DNA of 64,000 bases from the NCBI RefSeq assembly GCF_020360975.1, contig NW_025408668.1, forward strand, positions 2,356,001-2,420,000, in the 5' to 3' direction. Position 1 is the stretch's first letter, and every line of letters starts with the position of its first letter. Made by a program: the position numbers and the translations under genes. Of this stretch, positions 31,349 to 41,479 are shown one piece after another. This DNA comes from Hirsutella rhossiliensis. Its lineage: Eukaryota > Ascomycota > Sordariomycetes > Hypocreales > Ophiocordycipitaceae. The notes below the pieces were generated by a model that saw nothing but the letters and a program-made list of their open reading frames with translations, ran no database searches and had not been told where the DNA came from.

Positions 31349-32880
31349 TTACCGTTCCATCAGGCAGGGCGGGGGCATGTGTACTACCAAGAAATGGGAT
31401 ATTTCCACACTCCTTCGAAGTCCTTTACTATCGAAGAGGGACCGGAGCTCTGTCTGGTACCTTTCTTCGTCGTTAACTTTGGCTTGCACAACCAACCCAA
31501 CCTCCTCCAGCCAAAACGTCGATAGCTGCTTCAGGTCGACCACCAATCCTCTATCAGCGGCGAACTTTGGAATAATGCGGTCCTCAAATACGAAAAGCTA
31601 AGCATTTATAGAAATCAGGCATGCCCAAAACCACACTCCTTTAGACTCCCAGCCCTATCTCATGGTGCTTATGATCCAAATATCATGTTCTATGGGTATG
31701 CTTCTACCCTCCTGGTCTATGATTGCTAGAAAGCCCTATCGCACCTCGTCGAAGACACTAAGCTCCTCGTCTACAATAGTATCGATGCTGCAGTTCGTAA
31801 GCCAGTACGGCACTAATAATATTTCCACCGGAAGCGCGTAGATCCACTTAAGATCGATTAAATAAGTGATATTCCGGTCGTCGTCCACAAAAAGATTGCT
31901 CTAATAAAAGTCGGTTAGTTGCAGGGGGAAAGGGCCGTTCCGTCGATCTAACACGATAAAGTAGTGCATAACTGCCCGAAGCAACGTCTTGATTATTATT
32001 CGTTCTCGGGCATAGTCCTCATCTCTAACAACGTGAGGGTCGTAAAGGAGGTGGTTATCATGCAGCGTAAGCATATCGGAGGCGAAACTGTCGGTCCTCT
32101 GATATACCTGGCAAGGCTGGATAGTTCGCGGTGTCCCGCTATTCTCGGAAATCATCATGGTATATGTTAAGGGTCGATTAGAAAGGGTAATTATGCCGTC
32201 GCTTATATTGAATCGGAAAGAGTCAATACATGGTTATGGAAGCCGAGCGAGCGATAGCATAATACGCGCTATGCCCTAAAATAAGCGAGTACGACGACCT
32301 ATATCGCGCATATATTGAGTCCAGGTATATAGAAGCATTTTCCCAGTCTCGGGACCAATATGCTCCAGCAGCATGTAGGCGGTGCCAACGGCCGGTGTGG
32401 ATGCGTTGCGAGTGTAGTTGGAGAGCAAGGGGTAGTTAAGGGGACGATAGATCCACCGCCTGAATTCGTGGAAGATTCCGACGTAAAGGGGTCGCTGCTT
32501 GACGTGGGTGAATTAAGTCGAAGCAAAATCGTCAGGATCAGCACCGTTCAGGCGAGCGAAGAACTGAGAACACGAACTTGACTGCCGTCTCTGGAGCCGA
32601 AAGCGTAAAGGCTTGGGATCCGAATATCGGCGCAATACTCTTGCATCCACACATATGTGGCCACCTCGGATCCGACTTTTTCATCAATCGTGCCGGGATA
32701 TCGGTCTTCAGCAAGCTTATGAGGCATGGAGCACCGGAAAACCAGCCTTCTGACGAAGCCGCCGGAATCCACCTCGACGAGAACGCAAAGATTAAAGCCT
32801 TGAATCTACGATTCCGGAGGTAGAGCCGTGCAGACGTCATCGCGGCGTAGGCGAAGATGGTGTCTAACCACGGCTTTGAT
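31349..32880 (-). pseudogene. Aminoglycoside-phosphotransferase-like (APH/kinase-fold) gene inactivated by RIP-type stops
   Basis: The minus strand carries an almost complete member of an expanded fungal APH-like family, probably protein-kinase-fold phosphotransferases of unknown substrate. First part (about 32840-32580): LVEVDSGGFVRRLVF, GTIDEKVGSEVATYVW, IRIPSLYAFG. An intron follows (donor GTTCGT after DGSQ) whose acceptor AG now reads AA, just before FTHVKQRPLYVG. The rest reads in one frame (AYMLLEHIGPETGKM, SENSGTPRTIQP, the catalytic-loop LQLTDFY, then LFVDDDRNITYLIDLKWI) to a stop at 31349. At least five internal stops occur at places where the family has Gln or Trp (for example SINA-stop-LFVFED), as CAA/CAG to TAA/TAG and TGG to TAG changes would give. 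N-terminal limit is uncertain. Confidence 0.75.
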
Positions 32881-33962
32881 GGACTCTCTCTGATCCCCAC
32901 AACAGATGCCTCAAGCTCTCGGCAGCACATTGATGTCGGACAGAGAGAAGAAAACTGAATTCTTCCTCGGCGGCTGATTCGAATGAGCGGGGATTGTTGT
33001 GTATTAGAATCTTCCGAGCCATAGCAAATGGTGGATTCGCGACAGCCCGCAAGATGCCGAACAGAGGGTGGGTGAGGATCCATCCAAGTTCGCTTCAGGA
33101 ACAAGGGATTTTGAGTCACGTGGAATGTTCGGCGCAGTCATTGATGCATTGATGGACATCAGGCCAGAAGAAATTATACACAAGGGACCCCTACCGCCGT
33201 ACGAGTTATGGTTACATGCCGTACAACAAAGAGCCATTGCCTAATTAAGAAAGTGAAGCTATTCAGACTCGTAATTGCCCTCAATTAGAGTAAGACATAT
33301 ATAAATATATAGTTCCACTGAGTCGGCGTGTCTCTATTCTAAAATTCTAATGCTATTAAACGTACGGTAACTAGAAACTACTACCCCATGTAGGCAGGCG
33401 GCCGAGACAACCTGAGAGAGAGCGACGCAAGACTCTTGGGATGGCCTTTCCTCGGCTGTTGACGGGATTTTCATCTCAGGATGCCAGCCCGACTGCCAGC
33501 TTTGCAGCGCATGGCCCGAAGCAGACCGCTATCTTCGGGGTGACGATACAAGGTGAGAGGAAAGAAGCAGGCAACAAAAGAAAGCATCGGCTTTCCTCAC
33601 GGGGAGGGCGGTCTTCCCACGCCGCCGGGGGTGCGAACGCAGCCGTTGTACCAAGCTACGTCGAAACGTTTAGAGGGGCTTCCAGGACAGATGGAAGAGC
33701 TCGGCGGATCAAGGGATCCGGCATATCACCAGTAAATCCCTTGAAAACGTTATGAGTAGCGAAAGTCGTAGGCGTTGATGGTAACAATCTAACAAGTGAC
33801 ACATATTCCTTCCGGCACTACTCGTGCTGCATAACAGGGGTCATTGGAGAACGAGACCTCTCCCTTGTTTTCTGCCGGCCCTCAAGTTTGCACATGTCAA
33901 GAGAGCTCTGATACACCACAAACCAGTCGTCTCTATGACAGCATGATTGATGCAAACGCAAT
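32881..33962. other. Gene-poor spacer with a mini inverted repeat
   Basis: Contains the TIR-derived palindrome at 33711-33743. Open frames at 33441-33755 and 33004-33237 show no family likeness or splice extension. Confidence 0.45.
33711..33743. repeat. Miniature remnant of the pogo-element terminus
   Basis: The block from GGATCCGGCATATCACC to AAATCCCT matches the right TIR at 30911-30954 with about three mismatches in 28. It begins CAAGGGAT and ends ATCCCTTG, an 8-bp perfect inverted repeat. Probably a footprint or an extremely short internally deleted copy of the same family. Confidence 0.55.
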
Positions 33963-34599
33963 CTAGTAGTCTGGCTTCTTGAGTTTAAATTGAAAGTGCG
34001 AAACTTCGGTCTTTGCCCAAGTCATTAGGGGAGCGCCATCTGCATCTTGTCCCCCTCTAACTGCCAGCCATTTGTCTGGATTCAATACGCTTGCGAAACT
34101 GTTGCAGAAGGGTATTAGAAGGAGTCCTAGAATTTGACTTGGCAGAATAGCCTTACTAGTAGTAGCCGTTCTTAGCAGGAATCATCTTCCAACGGCAAGA
34201 ACCGTGCCTGACAGGCCGCGTGGAAATTGTACACTCGGAATCGGAACCGTTCTCTGCTTTATTTTTAGCATACAGCAACGTTCAGCTGCAACTTACTTAC
34301 CCGCAGCGCAAAGCATCAGTCCGGATTGAACACCAACGATGTGGTATTGGCGATCTCCCACTTCCGGGTCGCCCTTGTCCCCTCCGGCGGCAACGATTTC
34401 CCACGCCAGATTCTCAGTCTTTCCAGCAGCACTATAACAGAATGGATAGAATGTAGACCACATTTGTTAGGATGGAGGCTTCTTACTAGAGCTTAACTGC
34501 TGTTCCAACCGTTGCTCCCCCGCCCCACACGCTCATACGTCTGCCTAGGGCATTCGCAGGGTAGAACTCGTATACGCCTGGACCTGTGTAATCAGACAT
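33963..34599 (-). CDS. Small beta-trefoil protein, ricin-B-lectin-like
   Basis: Four-exon gene, 158 residues: exons 34487-34599, 34301-34431, 34157-34253 and 33963-34098, with introns 34432-34486 (GTAAGA...TAG), 34254-34300 (GTAAGT...CAG) and 34099-34156 (GTAAGG...CAG); all phases close and the frame ends at TAG. Three tandem ~45-50-residue units appear: GPGVYEFYPANALGRRMSVW ending NLAWEIV; DRQYHIVGVQSGLMLCA ending CRWKMI; NGYYYFASVLNPDKWLAVRG ending HFQFKL. The repeated W-x-[IV] close corresponds to the QxW position of ricin-type beta-trefoils. No signal peptide, so probably cytosolic. Ligand unknown (carbohydrate or protease-inhibitor trefoils are both possible). The second intron could instead end three bases earlier, adding one Ala. 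No base damage is seen, unlike its neighbours. Confidence 0.72.
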
Positions 34600-35487
34600 G
34601 ATCGACGTATATATATATGCAGCTGTCTGAGGGTTTGCGAAGAAGTGTTTGTGAAGTGGCTTCCACAAATTACATAGGATTGCTTGGGTGGTCGCGTTTC
34701 CTTATATACCTTGCGTTCTGCTGACTTGCCGTGTAGACAGCATAACACATACATTCAGGCTCTTTTTTAGGCCTCGACACTTAGATGGGCGTCCATGACT
34801 AGTTCCAATACTTCTTTTTGCACATACGGGTGGCGTGACTGTTTATCACGCTACATCTAGCGAATAGACCGGACTCAACTGCGTGCAATGTACTTGTGCA
34901 TGCAGCTTATACAGTTTGGAATCCCCTCCGCTGTCGCCGCTCCTAATTGGTCTCGTCGCTCCCCTCAACTGTTCGAGCCCTTTTAGACCCAGGACTTGTT
35001 AATGACACCAATATGACTTGTGGGAGTCGTTCTACAGTCGTGTACAAAACGTCCTGCCTAGTCACTTTCTCACTTGTTGGAGACTGTCGCCGCCTTCGCT
35101 TGTAGAGGTGTAGTGGTAAAATGCCTGGTCTAGGAGTGCTGAGTCTCTCCTGAAGCGCCATATTGAGAGCTGCCCCGTCATGGATCAAAGCATGTTACAG
35201 TACGCTCGTCGGCTCGTTGGCTGCCTCTATGCCGAGACACCTCCGCAAAAATGTACTCTTGCCGGGTCCCGAACGAAAGCACAGTTAGAGGGGTTGAACC
35301 AAAGTCTCCAAATTAGGAGGCCATCCCTTGCGAAGCGCGCTCCCTCTGGAACGGTTATGCGTTATAGCGGAGACAAGGACTTCAATTTCCAAATTTCTTC
35401 TATCCTTTCTTAAAATCGACGTCTATAGTGGTCCTCCGGTCGACTTGATGTCGAGTTTGGAAGAAAACGATAAGGCAGATACAGCAA
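34600..35487. other. Upstream region of trefoil gene and unidentified open frame
   Basis: 34600-35140 shows no recognisable gene. The right part holds the open frame described at 35180. Confidence 0.4.
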
Positions 35488-35492
35488 GCTTC

Positions 35493-35728
35493 TGTCACGG
35501 GCTGTGCCCGGCTGGTGGACCCGGTTGTACCGGGTCCGGTGGGTCGTGCTCCGGTGGCAACACCGGCCCCGCTCCGCGGACCCAGAAGCTGCGAGAACAT
35601 TCCGAGAAGGGCAATATAAGCTCGCACTCGAGGCTACGCCTCGAGTTCAGCTTCTTTTCCTCCTTAGCTCTAGATAGACAACACCTAGGCACCTGCTTGT
35701 TGAATAAACTCCGGGCCAGCCTTTCACA
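35493..35728 (+). repeat. 5' LTR
   Basis: Begins TGTCACGGGC and ends TTTCACA. Contains the short palindrome CTCGAGGCTACGCCTCGAG and AATAAA (inside TTGAATAAACTCC) as a possible polyadenylation signal. Confidence 0.95.
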
Positions 35729-35740
35729 TATCTAGAGCTG

Positions 35741-38731
35741 TTGGTCTTGCGAAAGACCCTGAAAGACCTGCTGGACAGAGGATTCATCCGAGCGAGTAGC
35801 TCAGCGGCTGCCGCGCCGGTGCTGTTCGTGCGGAAGCCGAATGGAGGGCTGCGATTTTGTTGCGACTACCGAGCGCTGAATGCAATCACCAAGCGCGACC
35901 GATACCCACTGCCCTCATCGCGGAGACCCTGCAGAATCTGGCCAAGGCTAAGTGGTTCACCAAGTTGGACGTGGTGGCCGCTTTCCATAAGATCCGCATG
36001 GCTCCGGGACATGAGGGAAAGACTGCATTTCGCACGAGGTTTGGGCTCTACGAGTGGCTCGTGTGCCCTTTCGGCCTGAGCGGCGCCCGGCATCATTCCA
36101 ACGATACATGAACAGTGTATTGCGCGAATGGCTGGACGACTTTGTCACAGCGTACCTGGATGATGTACTGATCTACTCGAGCGGTTCGAAGGCGGATCAT
36201 GAGGCTAAGGTGCGACGAGTTCTCCAAGCACTCGCCGACGCTGGGCTGCACCTAGACCCAGCGAAGTGCGAGTTTTCGGTACAAGAGGTCAAATACCTTG
36301 GGTTCATCGTCAACGCAGGGAAAGGAATCGCCTGCGACCCCGAAAAGCAGCGCGCCATCCGCGAATGGGAGGCCCCGACCACGGTGAAGGGTGTCAGAAG
36401 CTTTCTGGGCTTCGCCAACTATTACCGGATCTTCATCCCCGACTATGCCAAGATCACGCAGTCTCTGGATGCCCTGCTTAAGAAAGGAACTGCCTTTCAT
36501 TGGGGACGAGCGGAGAACGAGGCGTTTCAGGAGCTGAAGCGACGATTTTGCGAGTCACCGGTGCTCAAGCAGTGGGACCCGAGCCTCCCGACCTTTTTGG
36601 AGACGGATTGCTCAGGCTACGCATTGGGAGGCGTCCTGTCGCAGGAAGGCCCAGATGGACGTCGACACGCATGCGCCTTCTTCTCGAAGCGACTTTCGCC
36701 AGCGGAGTACAACTATCCCATTCACGACAAGGAGATGCTTGCCATCATGAGATGTCTCGACAACTGGAACGCCGAACTTAGGAGCTGCGGCCCATTTACA
36801 ATCCTTACCGATCACCGCAACCTGGGTATTTCATGACACGCCAGAAGCTCACGGAACGGCAGAGCCGTTGGGCAGCCGAATTGTCCCAGTTCGACTTCAA
36901 GCTCGAGTATCGACCGGGAAGCGAGGCTGTCGTGCCTGATGCGTTGTCCCGCCGTGAACAAGACAAGCCACAGGGCATTGACGACGAGCGGGAACAAGGA
37001 AGAATGATACAGTTGATACCGGATAGTGCCATTCCATCATCGACAAGAGCATGTATCAACGCGATGAGTTCTGACTGTTCAGAGGCATCCACCCTGCCGA
37101 AGATGAAGGTCTTCGAGGTAGCGGACCTGCAGCAACTCTGGGACGAAACGGTGGCGAAGGACTCGATATTCCGGGCAGCCTATAAGGCAGTCCGCGATCG
37201 CGAGCGTGCCTTCCCGCCCTCGCTGGGCCTGAAGATCCAGATTTCAGAATGTGCGATCGACGCAGGCAAAAGGCTGACATTCAGAGACCGTATTTGGGTG
37301 CCGGGTGGATCCGGAGAGGAGGGTAACCAGGAGGAAGCTGAGAAAGACCAGTTGAGAACCCGCATTGTGCAGCAGTCGCATGACTCTGTTGCGACCGGTC
37401 ATCCCGGCAGGGAAGGTACGCTGGCTATTGTGGCTCGGCGATTCTACTGGCCTGGGCAGTCCCAGCTGGTTTGCCGGGACGTAGCCAATTGCGACACCCG
37501 CGGCAGAGCACACATCTGGCGCCAGTCGAAAGGGAATTTTCAAGCCTCTGCCGATTCCAGATCGACCCGAAGCCATTTGTCCATGGACTTCATCACAGAT
37601 CTGCCGCCTACTGGACCGAGCAAGGCAAGGTACCTGTGGGTGATTGTGGACAGACTGACAAAGGCTGTGACCCTCGAGGTGATGGACAACATGGAAGCTG
37701 AGCCGTGTGCAAACCGTTTTCTCCAGTGTCATTACCGATTTCACGGAATGCCACGGTCCATCGTCAGCGACCGCGGGAGCAACTGGCTAAGTAGGTTCTG
37801 GAAGAGGTTCTGCCGTCTTGCAGGTGTCACGCAGAAATTGAGCACGGCCTATCATCCTCAGACGGACGGAGGGCCAGAGAGAATGAACCAGGAGATCGAG
37901 GCCTACCTGAGAGCCTACGTGTCGTACGTGCAGGACGACTGGGGAGAACTGCTCCCTGCCGCGCAGCTGGCACTCAACAATCGTGAATCCGCAGCGACCA
38001 AGATCAGCCCCTTTTCGCTGAGCATGGTTACCACGTCGATCCCATCAGCGTCGAGGAATCGGAAGAGCCACCGAGGCATAGAGAGGAAAGCAGAGCTGAT
38101 AGCCTACTCAGTCGCCTGCAGGAGGTCAATGAGTACATGCAAGCAGTGATGGCCTCCTCACAGCAACAACAAGAAGAGGCTGCCAACGCAAAGCGACAGC
38201 CTGCGGAGCGATTTGAAGTTGGTGACAAGGTGTGGCTCTCGATGGCAAACTACAGATCGCCACGACCGTGCAAGAAGCTCGACTGGCTGCATCACAAGTA
38301 CACAGTCACGAAGGTAATTAGTTCGCACGTTGTTGAGCTCGATGTTCGTGGCTCAATTTACCCGCGATTTCATGTTGACCTTTTGCGGCGGGCGCATCAA
38401 GATCCGGCTCCTGGCCAAAAGGTAGATGACGCACAGCCACCACCGGTACAAGATGAGTCCGGCACGGATCTGTGGGATGTCGACGAGATCCTCTGCGCGA
38501 GATGGAAGAAGCGCGGACGAGGAATTCAGGCAAGCACTAGTGCGATGGACGGGCTACGCAGAGCCGACTTGGGAGCCAGTTGAGTGGTTGCAAGGAACAA
38601 TTGCGATGAAGGCATTCGAGGACAAGTACGGGCCAATCAAGACCAATGATGGCCCTAGGAGAGGTACGAGACGCTGGCAGGAACGCAAGAACCCCGCAGA
38701 CGCCGACCTGGTCGGAGGGGACAAGGGGTAA
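35741..38731 (+). pseudogene. Gypsy pol remnant: RT, RNase H, integrase, chromodomain
   Basis: Pieces read in order in changing frames: RT from [17 protein letters not shown] and the template segment [27 protein letters not shown]; the YLDDVLIYS active site (about 36150); KYLGFIVNAGKGI; RSFLGFANYYRIF; RNase H (ETDCSGYALGGVLSQ, TDHRNLG); integrase core (MDFITDLPP, VSDRGSNW, QTDGGPERMNQE); then a DNA-binding tail (FEVGDKVWLS) and a chromodomain (QALVRWTGYAEPTWEP) near 38540-38580. Frames shift near 35920, 36090, 36828, 38030 and 38530. In the integrase zinc region one Cys of the CxxC pair reads Arg (NCDTRGRAH). Not functional as written. Confidence 0.9.
38714..38729 (+). other. Polypurine tract of the gypsy element
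   Basis: Purine run GGAGGGGACAAGGGG interrupted by a single C, two bases before the 3' LTR; the usual primer for plus-strand synthesis. Confidence 0.7.
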
Positions 38732-38965
38732 TGTCACGGGCTGTGCCCGGCTGGTGGACCCGGTTGTACCGGGTCCGGTGGGTCGTGCTCCGGTGGCAAC
38801 ACCGGCCCGCCCGCGGACCCAGAAGCTGCGAGAACATTCCGAGAAGGGCAATATAAGCTCGCACTCGAGGCTACGCCTCGAGTTCAGCTTCTTTTCCTCC
38901 TTAGCTCTAGATAGACAACACCTAGGCACCTGCTTGTTGAATAAACTCCGGGCCAGCCTTTCACA
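38732..38965 (+). repeat. 3' LTR
   Basis: Near-identical copy of the LTR at 35493-35728; two bases shorter in one GC-rich stretch. Followed by the GCTTC target duplication. Confidence 0.95.
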
Positions 38966-38970
38966 GCTTC

Positions 38971-41019
38971 TCCGACCTTGGACAGCAGAAAACCCGCTTT
39001 GTACAGATCATATCACAAACTGGTACAGTAAGCTGTAAAGGTTTAAAATGCCGCAACCCTCGTCAATGACAGGGAGACAAGAGAAATTTCCCGCGTTATT
39101 TCGGCTTTTGCCGGTTTGCGCTCTTGTCCTTGCCGCAGTAACAGCAAAGATACGCTTCTTCACGCTACCAGATGCATGCAGGGACCTGCGACCTTCCAAC
39201 CAAATAGAAACACGGTAGGGAGTCTCATATTTTCCCCTTCTTTTTTTCTTCATCGAGACACTCTATCGTGCCTGTCTCAGACCCCGCTTCTTGACGTGAT
39301 ATGCAACGGCGGGCAGCGTGGTGGATTCTAAAGGTAGTGATCGACGGAGACGGGAGAGCTGACCCGAGCTTGGCATATTACATGTCATCCGGTGGTGGAA
39401 GAGCTCACACACGTAACCGGGACCATGTCCATGTTCTGACTCCCACTGTCTCAGTGAGCGTTCGGCCACTCTTGTTACTTGTGCATGTAGCCGGCCAGAG
39501 TACCTAGGTGGGATCGGCGTAGGTACAGTGACGGGATATAGCCGCTGCTGGCCGTGTATTCTTGTTTCTCGAGGCTGCTATGAGGAGCAATGAACGAGCT
39601 CCTGTCTTCTTCCGGCTCAGCAGGGGGGGGGCCTCGTCATTCCGCTCCATAGTACCGACGCGTTTGAATCTTGGGACACACCTGTCCCAGAAACGCGCGG
39701 CTATCCTCGGTCCCGGGATAGAGGTGCTGCTGGTTTAGACAGGAAAGAGCGGCAGGGGGCCTATCCCGAGACCAATCCTCGCCATGGATAATATTACCTT
39801 GGGCCGCGTTCCACGTAGAGGAGTTGCCAAATCAGCTAGATCTGCAGGTAATGGGTGTCAGCGGAGCCACGTCACAGCAGGTCGTAGAAGATGTACTTCA
39901 TCATGCGGGGAACTCGGTCGCCCGACATATGACGGCCACTTGCAGTTGTGGTGTGCATTGCACTTTTTGCCTGCATAGCGCATTGCACTTTTGCCTGCAT
40001 AGTACAATTATCGGCAAGCGGAAGATATATACCGCACCAATAGATGCTCTATTGGAGCGTTCTACTTCGGCCTGGCCAAGCGGTTTATTGCCTTTCCACA
40101 GCAATAGTTATGGGAGGACATCTTGATCGATGTTTCCGGGCCTGCTGAAAGGCCAATTTCTCTTAGTCCTCCCGGCCCTATACGTGCCCTCTACTATTCG
40201 GATCTGTCAAGAGAGTTAGCTCCGAGGGCCAAGGTTATACAGCCCTCTCCGACTCCCATATAAACTCCCACTTCGTTCCCTGGCCCTCCTTCCTCTCGCT
40301 CAATCGAACTCTAATATTGTCCACGGCCGTCCGAAGCGCAGCTCCCCGGTGATGTGTGAGCTGGCTGGCCCTCCTTTTAGTTGACGAAGCGCTCCGGATC
40401 GAATTAGGACACAGTTAGGCCCCAAGCCGACTCGCTGCTATGCACCTCGGCCGACGGAATAAGTAGGACCAAGTTCTTTTTAGCAGGATCCTATTTCTAG
40501 GAGTATATCCTCGAGAACGACACGCCTAGAAGCGTTCGTGCTCTATACGCGAAGGACCTTACAAACGAGCGAATTTAGGAATAGGCGGTCGGCAATTACC
40601 TTGCGAATATTGACACGATGTATTCTATCTCCCCTCGCTAAACCTGATAGCTTATATATCTCTTTCCGCACTCTTGCGAGAAGCGACGTATCGGAGTAGA
40701 TATAAAGGACTGCCTAGGCCGAGGCAAAACGGCTAGGTTAAACTATATAATATTCTCCTATAAGATGCTATATTTATGGTTAACGTATAGGCGCGATTGG
40801 ATAAATGCCGAGGCCGTCTTATTCTTATGCCTATCCATAGTATAATTCCTACTTTTAGCGTTAAAGAAAAGCTTCTATCTACGGCCAGCGTTTAGTGCTA
40901 GAAGACTAAGGAATAAGCTTAGACCTGGTTTACCCCGGTCACGCCGAGTGTGAACATTTAGACATTGTGCTGCCTTCTGATGGGCTGTTGGCTATCGTGG
41001 CGGCAAAGCAGCAACAAGG
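38971..41019. other. Gene-poor tract, partly RIP-like
   Basis: 39000-40130 holds unrecognised short frames and a tandem duplication (39955-40003). 40130-40950 is AT-rich with TA excess and scarce CA/TG, again RIP-like. No gene supported. Confidence 0.5.
39955..40003 (+). repeat. 24-25 bp tandem duplication
   Basis: Two adjacent copies of GCATTGCACTTTTGCCTGC(ATAG), differing by one T. Not in a supported gene. Confidence 0.7.
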
Positions 41020-41479
41020 CTATTTACAGTGACTCTCCCGACCACTGGTGCCACACACGCAAATGCCAATGGCTTCTCCTGCGGCACTTGTCCTTGAAGG
41101 ATCTAGAGGGTGTAGGCAACACCTCTCATAAAGCACACAAGAAGAACAATCGCTGTATGTTGAGCATTTGTCATATTTCTCCTCCGCCTGAGCAACGGCC
41201 CTGCTCCCATCTTGATCTGAGCCTGCCGCTGCCGCGACCACAGCCGTGCGACCGCCTCCCCGTCGTCGAGTCAAGACAGCTGCTGCAGCCTGCGCATTTT
41301 CGGGAAAAGCGCTTTGAGAAAGGGACTCGTCTTTTTCAGCGTGAAACTGGTCAACGGCTATACAGGATGCATTAGTATGGTGTTGATCTTGATGTCCCCG
41401 AATACAAACCTGTTCCAGCCAAACCTTGCCCGCAAACTGCGACTGAAATAAGGACGAGTGTGGTCAATGTGGCGCGCAT
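41020..41479 (-). CDS. Small secreted cysteine-rich protein (effector candidate)
   Basis: Two exons, 41410-41479 and 41020-41357, intron 41358-41409 (GTTTGT, branch-like ACTAATG, CTGTATAG), 135 residues. Exon 1 encodes a signal peptide (MRATLTTLVLISVAVCG, cleavage near GLA-GT). An Ala/Arg-rich pro-like part follows with a dibasic LTRRRGGGR, a Kex2-type site. The last ~50 residues carry eight cysteines spaced C-5-C-2-C-5-CC-18-C-1-C-8-C, ending SHCK-stop. Four disulfides are likely. I do not recognise the family; size, signal peptide, Cys content and location in a transposon-rich island fit a fungal effector, by inference only. A second donor 15 bp upstream (GTTTGG) would shorten the signal region by five residues and keep phase. 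Confidence 0.68.

Larger units (their letters stand above)
35493..38965 (+). mobile_element. Ty3/gypsy LTR retrotransposon, internally deleted, recent insertion
   Basis: 3.47-kb element with LTRs 35493-35728 (236 bp) and 38732-38965 (234 bp), both TGTCACGGGC...TTTCACA and differing only by a few bases in the CCGGCCCCGCTCCGCGG stretch. Target duplication GCTTC lies on both sides (35488-35492, 38966-38970). A polypurine tract (GGAGGGGACAAGGGG) precedes the 3' LTR. The 3.0-kb interior starts directly in reverse transcriptase: gag, protease and any primer-binding site are gone. It keeps RT, RNase H, integrase and a chromodomain, all frameshifted. No TA enrichment is visible, so it seems untouched by RIP. 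Transcribed to the right. Confidence 0.95.
35180..39020 (+). pseudogene. Unidentified open frame interrupted by the gypsy element
   Basis: An ATG-started frame from 35180 (MDQSMLQYARRLVGCLY...) runs to 35413, overlapping a second frame that continues to the retrotransposon (SLEENDKADTASF at 35455-35492). If the element and one copy of its target duplication are removed, that second frame continues without a stop into 38971 (SDLGQQKTRFVQIISQTGT), possibly followed by a GTAAGC intron. I do not recognise the protein; one frameshift near 35345-35410 is also needed, so it may have been dead before the insertion. Confidence 0.28.

Noticed and set aside
39824..40126. 100-codon frame with several Cys and His
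   Set aside because: The Cys/His content comes from a 24-bp tandem duplication; no signal peptide or start context.
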